This document shows, one piece after another, positions 55,291 through 64,000 of a stretch of 64,000 bases of DNA. The position numbers and the translations under genes were made by a program. The DNA is from Zygnema cylindricum (lineage: Eukaryota > Streptophyta > Zygnematophyceae > Zygnematales > Zygnemataceae), in the NCBI GenBank assembly GCA_037447655.1, contig JBBHKE010000225.1, positions 1-64,000 on the forward strand. Reading direction: 5' to 3'. The notes beneath the pieces were generated by a model. The model was not told where the DNA came from, did no database searches, and saw nothing but the letters and a program-made list of their open reading frames with translations. Numbering within the stretch: position 1 is the first letter of the stretch; each line of letters opens with the position of its first letter.

Positions 55291-55825
55291 ATCGGCAAGG
55301 GGCCTTAAACACACAACACTACTTCAAACATATCAGAGATGTGTTTTTAAGTAATGTATCACCGCGCTACAAATAGGAAAGCACCTTTGCACGTTTCAAA
55401 TGATTTTAAAAGTTGTAGACAAGGAGAAGTACACGTCTTCTTTTGTCCGTTTGCAACCAGTATGGATGGTTTTTTTTGCACAGGTCAATAATTTAATATT
55501 ATTCCACGAAGACCGGACAGGAGTGGGCAAAGGCAAAGGCAAAGACATATTTTTCAACCGCGAACGACATAAGATTGGAAGGTTGTACGTCTACTATGTC
55601 ACGCAAAGACATGCGACGTCACAAGCAGTTTCAAGAAATACGGTGCGACAACACAGATTGTGTTGACTGTCGTCACAGATATTGTCTTTTGTTGACGTAT
55701 ACAATCATCTTAAGCTGAAATTTCTATTTCGTTTTTGCACATTGGGACACTTAAAAACGTGTACATAAAATCTTCGCTACAATACAAAGACCGCTAAGCT
55801 ACGATTACATGGGGACACACTCTAA

Positions 55826-56156
55826 TATTTATTGCAAAAAATTGTTATGGAAAACCATCCGGATACAAAAGGGATAGTGAAAAAACATTTACAACAAAAA
55901 ATAAACTTAATATATTAAATTATTTGTGAAGTTTTGTATGTTTTATTGATTTTTTGTTTATTTTTTTTACAATATGAAGCAAAGTTTGTTTGCTTTAATT
56001 TTGAATTTCCAATTCTAGTTGCTTTATTAACCGATGAACAAATTTTTTAGAGATATGGCAATGATTAAAAGTTTCATAATTTTTTTTTGTTTTTATTATC
56101 TAACCTACATTTTTGAGCCCAAAAGAGTGGAATCACAAATTTACATTATACATGTA
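55826..56156. other. AT-rich spacer
   Basis: Poly-A and poly-T rich; nothing recognised. The last eight bases (TACATGTA) may be a target duplication of the next element. Confidence 0.5.
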
Positions 56157-56735
56157 CTACACCGTGAATCGTTATTAGACTAAAGAAATTATTAGTATCA
56201 ATAATAAATTAGTGTCATTGATGCTAATTTGTGTATCAATACCATCGTCAAAAAAATGTTTAATTGTAATTTCTCAACGTTGATTTAGGTGTTCAGGATC
56301 CGTTGTCATGACATACACGTTTAAATAGGTAGATGTACAAAATCTGACAATCCGTAACACGTGTCGTCCTTCCATTGTTATGAATCCACAATTCTAATTT
56401 AGGTTTGCGGATGAACAATCATTAAGCCGTTCATAGTTATACACTAAAATAGGTACAATATTATTCTAAGCGCCGTTCTGTATGTAACCGACATAAGTAA
56501 ACAGCAATTTTGGTACAGTTTTCGGTAGTGAAGTACAATGATGTACAAAAAAAAACCTCCGTACACCACACTATTCAATGAACATGTACGGTGACACCAT
56601 TGACGCTAATTCACAAGAACCGCAATTAACGTCACAGATAAATTAGAATCAGTCACTGTATTTCGGGTATCAATGTCAAAATTTTGGGGCGCCGTTATAG
56701 AGTACATAAGTCTAATAACGATTCGCGGTGTACTG
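56157..56735. mobile_element. Inverted-repeat MITE, hAT-like
   Basis: Terminal inverted repeats of about 25 bp: left CTACACCGTGAATCGTTATT, right (inverted) CAGTACACCGCGAATCGTTA. Flanked by TACATGTA on both sides (56149-56156, 56736-56743). An 8-bp duplication and a CAG-type end would fit hAT. TACATGTA is itself a palindrome, so it might instead be part of the inverted repeat. 579 bp, non-coding. Confidence 0.6.
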
Positions 56736-56743
56736 TACATGTA

Positions 56744-58062
56744 TTTCAGAATTTCCGTACTTTTAGAGTCAGTGTGATGTCACAAATATTGTCCAACCTG
56801 AATCTTGCGTTTTTTGGGGCTCCGAGGTCGGTTTCGCGCATTCTGAGAGATCCACGTCGACCCCCCATCATCTTTTCGTTTTACGACGCGCCGCGCCGCG
56901 CGGACGTAAAAATGAATATATATACATATGCTTTGGGTTTTTTATTATTTCGTGTTTTTTTTTTATTGAAAAACACCAAACCATACCCTAAAAAACCCTA
57001 AACGGGTAAACCCTAACCAGATACCCGGTAGGTATCTTGTCAGTGGTGACCCTTACGGCGCATTTTGCACGGTGAACTGCGGGTTCACACGGTGCACCAC
57101 ACCGGGGAAACTTGTAAGATACCTAGACTGTACTTGCATGAGAGTACTGAATTTTAACTTTTTAAACTTGCTCCTAGCTTAAATTTAGGATGTTGACGCA
57201 AACTTTGAGCTACATTTACTGCAGCGTTAAAACCCGATATTAACTATAAACGTTTGAAAAGGTAAAGAGTTTCTTCTTCAACAAAAACTGTACGGTGTGA
57301 AAGGTTCATCAGAAAACGACGAATAAAATTTTGGCGGCAAAACATTGGTTCTTTACTCTTTTGAAAAGTCGTCGAAATTCGACGCCGTATTCTGACGTTG
57401 ACGTCAACGTTACGGACAAAATAACAGCCTGTTTGCATTATTGCATCTCGTTCACAAACAAACGGGAGGATCCTGGGAAGGAAACCGACGAGCGCCGAAG
57501 TTATGCAGGTCTCTGTCACGAAACTGAGGGGTGATGTACGGATTCAGCTTCGATACCGGTCTCGGTCAATCTTAAAGGTTTGGTCAGAACCAACCGGTAT
57601 CTAGGTTTACAAGCCAACATAAGGGTTTTGCCGAACCGGGCAAATTCCTTCAGAGCATTAACAAATAAAAATGCTGGAATCCCTTACGAAAGTCCTGCAA
57701 TGACGTGCAGGACTTTGCACCTTTGCCTATCTCGTGCATCATTAAGAATATGTCCTTTATGTAACTGTCCTGTAGTTTTTATTGCAAAAATTGCGATGGG
57801 AAAACAATCGTAGTACAACAAAGGTAAAACTGAAAAAAAAAAAAAGCACGGCACATTCGTACATTTGTACAGTCATGCATGAGGACAAACCTGTTTTGGC
57901 GTGATCAAACCGAACGAAGCGGTTTTCAAATCGATCATACCGAACCATGCCTGTTTTAATTCGTGAGCGATTTGACGAAATTGAACTGGCAAAAATTTGG
58001 TTTAGTTCGTTTCGTAAAAAGTTTAAGCGTTTCCGTGCGAGCGTCGCTACAGTACAGTACAG
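56744..58062. other. Non-coding spacer with one strong hairpin
   Basis: No supported gene; the ORF at 56684-57001 is chance. At about 57066-57097 GTGAAC and GTTCAC form a hairpin extended by TGCAC/GTGCA, and GGTATCTT recurs inverted at both sides (57030s and 57115s), suggesting another small inverted-repeat element. Confidence 0.4.
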
Positions 58063-58324
58063 CTGTACCTCACAACAACCGTGAATCGTAATTACTAATT
58101 AGTAATTACAGTAGCGTCAATGTTTTTTTCGTCTCTTAAAACATCTTTTCTCCGGACACACATGTCTGATTGCGGATCTGACGGTTGCGCTTAAATGGTA
58201 AAATTCTCCGCTTACGAAAGGCGGTCTTACACTGAAAATTGGACAACTGTGTACGGAGAAAATATGTTTTTGAGTGGCTAAAAAAATATGAACGCTAATT
58301 ACGATTTACGGTTGTACGGTACAG
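58063..58324. mobile_element. Foldback MITE, 262 bp
   Basis: Nearly the whole element is one inverted repeat. Left arm CTGTAC..CAACCGTGAATCGTAATTA; right arm inverted CTGTACCGTACAACCGTAAA then TCGTAATTA. Inner parts match too (CATCTTTTCTCCGGACACAC versus CATATTTTCTCCGTACACAG). Confidence 0.65.
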
Positions 58325-59300
58325 TGTTTTATGTAACGGATGCATCTCGGTGCAGCTTGCTTCCGATTTTATTTTTGCCGGTTGTCAGGAAATTGTAAAC
58401 CGACGAAACTTGGACGATTGGATACGCTGAATTCTAGCCGCTAAATGTGTACGGTCAATGTGAAAAATGTACGGCATGTTCTTATACGTGCTCTTTATGA
58501 CACCGGAGGAAAAGAATACGACGCACGCGTCAACGCCAATTCTCAAAGTTAAAAGGGAATGTTATAGTTACTGCGATTCTGGTTACCAATTATCACTAGA
58601 ATGTACTAATTCTAAAATAAGGCTAGAAGTCTGACTTTTTGTGACTCTGTTTTGTACCATCGGAGTTTCGGACACGTGGACTCAAAGAATGTCAGTTTCT
58701 GACAATCGGGAAAAAGTGTGGAGATTCGACTCACCCAGTGTCTCCGTTAGGGAAAGTACAGCTGTAACAGAGAACTCTTCGTTATGAGATCTCTGTTTGT
58801 ACTTCGTACGTTATTAATGGTTCGAACAACAGAATCCTATTGGCCAATTTTTTTTTAAGAGCGAAAACCGAAAAGTGCTCACTTTTTTTCGGGGGCTGAC
58901 GAAGGACTCTCCGTTACAAGGGACTTTTCTTTGCCCTTGGCAGTTTCGTCCGTTTTGCTTACAAGTTAGAATTCCGTACAAATATTTGTTTACAACCAAT
59001 GACTTCAAAGAAAACCAGGTGAAAAAATCGAATCACCTGATATTCTGCAACTGCATTGGCTAGAAATTATACGCGTCAGAATCTGTACGATTTTGTAAAA
59101 AGTCTACTGTAGATTTCAAAGTAGATTTGTCGTAACTACAGATTCTCCCGTAGTAGTTATAACACACCTCAAATGCGAAAATTTGTCCTGTCCTCTCTTT
59201 TCCACCGCTCGCTGTACTTTCCTGTTCACACCTAAACCCAGCCGTTCACACTAGCAATTCTTCGCTGGATCCGTCGGTCCATCATTTGCTGTCGTTTCCG
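58325..59300. other. Upstream region of GMD, no other gene
   Basis: Unique-looking sequence without ORF support. It probably holds the distal GMD promoter. Confidence 0.4.
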
Positions 59301-59459
59301 CCTATTTAGCCAGACCCTCACTGTTGCCTTTTGACACTTCTGTTTCTACTTATCACTCACTCTCTGCAGATTCATAACTCCCTCCCATCCCTCCTATCTA
59401 CTTCCTCCCTCTCCTTCTCTCCCCCCCTCCCCCCTTCCCTCTCCCTCTCCCTCTCCGCC
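59301..59459 (+). promoter_or_regulatory. GMD core promoter and pyrimidine-rich 5' UTR
   Basis: CTATTTAG at about 59301-59308 is a weak TATA-like box. About 59384-59459 is nearly pure C/T (CTCCCT units), as in plant Y-patches and pyrimidine-rich leaders. No ATG lies between about 59310 and the start codon at 59460. The transcription start was not determined. Confidence 0.35.
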
Positions 59460-60167
59460 ATGGGCAAGGTTGCTCTTATTTCCGGTGTGACCGGTCAGGA
59501 CGGCTCCTACCTGACCGAATTGCTCCTCTCCAAGGGATACGAAGTCCACGGGATCATTCGCCGTTCGTCCAACTTCAACACGCAGCGGTTGGATCACATC
59601 TACAAAGATCCACACGTGTCAACCGCGATGCTGAAACTGCATTACGGAGATCTCCAAGATTCCTCCGCCCTCCGTAAATGGATCGACGAAATTAAGCCCG
59701 ACGAAGTTTACAATCTCGGCGCCCAATCACACGTCGGCGTTTCTTTCGAGAATCCCGAGTACACTGCTGATGTCGTGGGTACCGGAGCGCTTCGTCTCCT
59801 TGAAGCCGTCCGTACACATATTATCACTACCGGACGAGAAGTGAGGTACTACCAAGCTGGATCTTCCGAGATGTACGGAGCTACACCACCGCCGCAGGAT
59901 GAGAATACTTTGTTCCATCCGCGATCTCCGTACGCTGTCGCGAAAGTCGCAGCTCATTGGTACACTGTCAACTACAGGGAGGCGTACGGAATGTTTTGCT
60001 GCAACGGAATTCTGTTCAATCACGAGTCGCCACGTCGTGGAGAGAATTTCGTGACTAGGAAGATCACACGTGCGTTGGGAAGAATCAAGGTCGGATTGCA
60101 GCACGAGTTATATTTGGGAAAGTTGAAGGCCAGCCGTGATTGGGGATTCGCTGGAGATTACGTGGGG
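59460..60167 (+). CDS. GMD: GDP-D-mannose 4,6-dehydratase, exon 1 (residues 1-236)
   Basis: First committed enzyme of GDP-L-fucose synthesis: GDP-D-mannose to GDP-4-keto-6-deoxy-D-mannose, with tightly bound NADP, in the cytosol. It is an extended SDR-family enzyme. Visible: the Rossmann motif G9-V-T-G12-Q-D-G15, [15 protein letters not shown] (R34-R35, NADP phosphate contact), [28 protein letters not shown], the active site GSSEMYG (Ser135-Ser136-Glu137), and the YxxxK pair Y158-K162 in [31 protein letters not shown] is the family's strongly conserved block. The start is the first ATG after the leader, in GCCATGG context; an in-frame non-ATG extension upstream is Ser/Leu low complexity and rejected. 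The exon ends DYVG before GTAAGA (60168), phase 0. The plant homologues MUR1 and GMD1 are about 360-370 aa; this one totals 346. Confidence 0.96.
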
Positions 60168-63100
60168 GTAAGACAGATCGATCTCCGCCTTTTTTTTCAT
60201 TTTTTTTGTTTTTTTTTTGGTTATGGCTTTTTTGATGTGCGGATGTCTTGGAATTTGTAACTCGAAATTTGAATTTTGAATGAAATTATTCGCCTTTTTG
60301 ATTGCTGATTTCTGGATCTGAGCATTGATCTACTGATTTTGCGGATGTACGGATTTTGCGAAGATACTGTGGACGGATTTATTTTAGATTGTTTTAGATC
60401 TGATTTTTTTTGAATTTGTACTCAGATCTACACTTAGATCCAATGTAAGATCTGAGATTGAAATCTGTAAATTTGTATTTTTTTTACAACTTTACCCAGG
60501 AAACCTGTATAATCTGCAGAGAAATTTAGGTTTCCTCCTAGGTCTCGCCCTTTTCTGTCACTCCTATGTTATGCAGACTGGATTTGTAAACAAGAATGTA
60601 CTTTTTTTGGTCCTTTTTTTTGTTCGCAAACTATTCTGGCATGTATTGTTCCTCTTCATTAGATTCGTCAATTTTTGACACATCCGTCTTACCCTGCTGG
60701 TTTCTGATTTTTCAAACAATTGATCTTACTATCTTCATTTTTTGCTCCTGGTAAAACAGTTCAATTGTGGATCTATTTTCCTGAATTGTGGTTTAATTTT
60801 CTATTTTCGGTGTGTTTTGTCTATTTTGCCGATCTGATTATTTGTTTTTTTGTCACATTGAAGACAGGTTTGGTTGGCTGTCCATTTTTTACAAAGATCT
60901 TGTTGTGTATTTATTTGTTTCTCTTTTTCGTCAGTTTTCATCTTTTTTAGTTTTTCCAGGCAGCGTATGTTATTGCATCGAAGTTTCCACTGTTTAAAAC
61001 GGTTGTACTTGTTACGTTTTATTGCTTAATCGTATTGATTTTTTTGTCTACCGGTTAAGTTTGATCTATCTGTCAGGAATTCTTTTTTTTTGGTCTCCTG
61101 CATATTGTTTATGCTGAGATTTTCCTGTTTTTCCTCTGTAAAATGTGAAAGAGTTGCTGCTTTTGTCATTCATTCTCCCTCGGATTGTCGGTTCAAACAG
61201 ACAAGAGATTGTGTTGTTTCAATTTCGATCTCATTATATTATATTTATCTTCCTTGTTTAATTCGGAAGATCCGATCCAAATTATCCACAACGTAAAAAA
61301 AATTGGTGGTTGTATGTCTCCTTGCAAGCGTATTTTATGTGAATAATATTTATGTCAGTTTTCGAAGATTCAATGTGATTTAAATTGATGTGGCTGTCTT
61401 ATTTTCTTGTAGAATTAAGGATGTGGCATGTTTGGCATTCTTACTTTCTTTTTTACTTCTTCTAATGCTTGTTTCGAAATATATGGTTACAACACTTTAC
61501 TTCTGTATAATACAATCCTTTTTTGTTTATCTTTTGCTTTAAGGTTTTTTTCGCCACTTTTACAGAAGAATTGACCTAAAACTGTTATCACATTTTCCTT
61601 TTACATATTCAGAATATGATAGAGCAATTGTGTTTCTGAATTAAGTTGTGTTTTGGGCTGTTTAAATCGATCCTGATCTATTTACTCCGGATGTATAACT
61701 GTTTTTATGTGTCTAAGTGACATGTATCTCATGAGTTTGCTGAACCTGAATTTAATTTCTTTTAATTTTTGTATTTGCAATGTGAGCCAAATGAATGGCA
61801 TGTCTTTAGTTTAATTACTGCTGGTTTATCTCTGAGGGTGCTAATTCATTTTGAGTAGAAATTCACAATCTTAAGTCACAAATGCAGTTTGGTGTAACAG
61901 TTATGTTCAGGAGTCACTTTATGTCTTCTGTTTTTTGTTAAGATCAGTGCAGATGGTCCGTAAAATTTTGATTTTTATCCCCAGTCCGTTGTTTCTTGTC
62001 AGTTTCTGTAGTTATATTAGAGAATCTTGTTATTGGTGATTTTTATTTACATAGTATATCCGAGTCCAGTGTAATTCCCTATCTCACTATCCCAAGATTG
62101 TTGTTACGATCAAAATCTGGATAATCCAGTTATCTCTGTTAATATACTTCCTAATCTGGTTTTGTCGTACAACATGTTTTCTCTTTCCATAATCTCCTTT
62201 TTAATTGTTATTTTTAAGGTCAATTGGAGTTGATTATTTGTACGTTTTTGTTGATGATCAACTTTTGAGCTATCATGTGTGATACGTTTTTGTCATTCTG
62301 TGGCATCTATTTTTGCCTCCTTATTTACTGTTCCGTGGAATTAATGCGGAAGATCTGACCTAATATTCTCCTCTTGGTTACTTTGATAAGTTTTCTTTGT
62401 ACGTTGAAATTAAGTAGGCTGTTCTCGCGTTAGCTATTGATTGCAATTGTATGTTGTGGTTATTTTTTAGGTTGACTTTTAGGTTGATTTTTGCATGCCA
62501 AAGTTTATCTACTTTTGCCACTTTCTCTATTGAAAATGTGATTTTAAGCTTGCCTTGATCTCATCTTGAATGCTCGACTACCTGTCTCCCTAAAATGGTA
62601 ATTTTTTGGCATTTTTTATTGTTTTGTTTTCTGTCTATGTAGCATACCGATATACCTTGGAATTCTTTCTTCACTTCAATGTTTTTGTACTCCTTTTCTC
62701 TCAACATAACCCTATATGATAATAAAAATTTTCCAGTCTTGCTTCATCCAGTCTTGCTTCCCTCTCTCTCTCTCAATTATCTCTCTCTCCCTTTTCTTTG
62801 GAACTCTTGACTTTTCCCATGGTTTTGTCGCTTTATTCTCCTGAGAAAGTTCCATTGTTTTCCAATTCATTGTTTAAAGCTAAAAAAGTCCTCTTTCCCT
62901 TTTTTCCTGCCACAACATCGTTTTTTCCTCTTTCGATACCTCAAACATTGCCTCTTTCCCTATTCCCTTTTTCCTTTTCCAGTAAGTTCTCTGAGTGGAC
63001 TTTCCCCCTTTTCCTTTTTCACTGAAATTTGTTTTTTAACAACTTCCCTTCAACATTTTCTCTCTCCCCTTTTCCCTTTCTCAGTACAGTTAATTTTTAA

Positions 63101-63261
63101 AAACTGCCCAACAAACATCTTGTCTCTCTTTCTCCTTTTTCATTGTACTATTTATGGTTTCAAAACTTCCTTGGAAGATGTTCGAGGGGACTTTTTTAAT
63201 TATTTAAGTCTTTTACCTTAACCATTTTCCTTTCTAGTGTTCTATTCATTGTCTTTTCCCT

Positions 63262-63586
<325 letters not shown>

Positions 63587-63600
63587 CTTCCCTTTTCCAG

Positions 63601-63933
63601 GGTATGTGGCTCATGCTCCAACAAGACAAGCCTGACGACTACGTCCTCGCCACCGAAGACTCCCACACTGTCGAGGAGTTCCTTGTGGAGTCTTTCAGTT
63701 ACCTAGGACTGGACTGGAAAGACTATGTAGAAGTTGACCAAAGGTACTTCCGTCCTTCTGAAGTCGATAACCTCCGAGGGTCCGCGGCAAAGGCCAAAGC
63801 CACACTAAAATGGGAGCCCAAGGTGAATTTTAAGCAGTTAGTGGCAATGATGGTTGACTCCGATCTCGAGAAAGCAAAGAGAGAGAAGACTCTTGTGGAC
63901 GCTGGTTACCTCGACTCTAACGCCCAACCATAA
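63601..63933 (+). CDS. GMD: GDP-D-mannose 4,6-dehydratase, exon 2 (residues 237-346)
   Basis: The second and last exon continues in phase 0 as GMWLMLQQDKPDDYVLATED, SHTVEEFLVESFSYLGLDWK, DYVEVDQRYFRPSEVDNLRG, with the family's C-terminal block KAKATLKWEPKVNF and the ending DAGYLDSNAQP, then TAA at 63931-63933. These are the substrate-binding C-terminal parts of GMD (YFRPxEVDxLxGD/S..K region). No stop or frameshift. About 67 bases of 3' flank remain (AT-rich, no clear poly(A) signal). Confidence 0.96.
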   Translation, partial: GMWLMLQQDKPDDYVLATEDSHTVEEFLVESFSYLGLDWKDYVEVDQRYFRPSEVDNLRGSAAKAKATLKWEPKVNFKQLVAMMVDSDLEKAKREKTLVDAGYLDSNAQP

Positions 63934-64000
63934 ATTATTTTATTTTATTATTGTCGTGGGTTTTTTTTTTCCGACACTGAATATGTGCATATTTGTTGAA

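Larger units (their letters stand above)
53849..55822. mobile_element. MITE H2, split by H3
   Basis: Ends GAGTGTGTCCTCATG and its inverted GAGTGTGTCCCCATG. Flanked by TAA on both sides (53846-53848 and 55823-55825); the left TAA is also the right flank of H1. Without H3 it is about 1.08 kb. The right part also holds a GATATATCG-type fragment (about 55190-55290). The open frame at 55400-55666 has no recognisable domain. Confidence 0.72.

Noticed and set aside
59331-59459. In-frame N-terminal extension of GMD starting before the ATG
   Set aside because: It begins at a non-ATG codon and is Ser/Leu/Pro low complexity from a pyrimidine tract; GMD homologues start at the MGKVALISG-type block.

Overview
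The window looks like part of a repeat-rich land-plant (streptophyte) nuclear genome. Three things point there: a plant-type GDP-D-mannose 4,6-dehydratase gene with a 3.4 kb GT-AG intron at the right edge, Ty1/copia and Ty3/gypsy remains with long AT-rich LTRs over most of the rest, and primer-binding sites that match the anticodon region of plant initiator tRNA-Met. I cannot name the species. A large non-crop or non-angiosperm genome is possible but not shown. A 10-base run of N at 49302-49311 is an assembly gap.

Layout. 1-1054: end of an old minus-strand copia gag with its LTR (A0). 1369-5570: a young, complete, gag-only LTR element (A1) with a 5-bp target duplication and almost identical LTRs. 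5576-7016: three stacked minus-strand LTR ends. About 7430-10012: a non-coding element (I1) that interrupts the reverse transcriptase of a minus-strand copia element (B0, 10013-about 14212). 14197-18623: a decayed plus-strand copia element (A2). 18678-20240: LTR plus gag stub of a relative of A1 (A3). 20251-23900: no genes, two small inverted-repeat elements. 23911-29414: a decayed Ty3/gypsy element (G1) interrupted by a second copy (I2) of the I1 family. 30207-41623: copia element B1, with a full copia element of the same family (B2, 32910-38640, minus) inserted in its integrase. 41624-51838: fragments of further LTR elements (C, D) and unclassified ORFs. 51839-58324: non-coding DNA holding a nest of three TAA/TTA-flanked MITEs and several foldback elements. 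59460-63933: GMD, the only recognisable host gene, in two exons.

How the parts relate. Several copia-like families share an unusual 5' layout. The gag start codon lies inside the LTR, the LTR ends in CAACA (or CA), and the next bases, GGTTATGGGCCC in the better-kept copies, pair with the anticodon loop of initiator tRNA-Met. The primer site is therefore translated and gives Gag a conserved QVMG(P) motif. Gag-only A1 has the same layout but no protease, integrase, reverse transcriptase or RNase H, so it would need enzymes from a relative. GMD supplies GDP-4-keto-6-deoxy-mannose for GDP-L-fucose synthesis and has no functional link to the surrounding transposons.

All boundaries and homologies were read by eye. 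No database search or alignment program was run.
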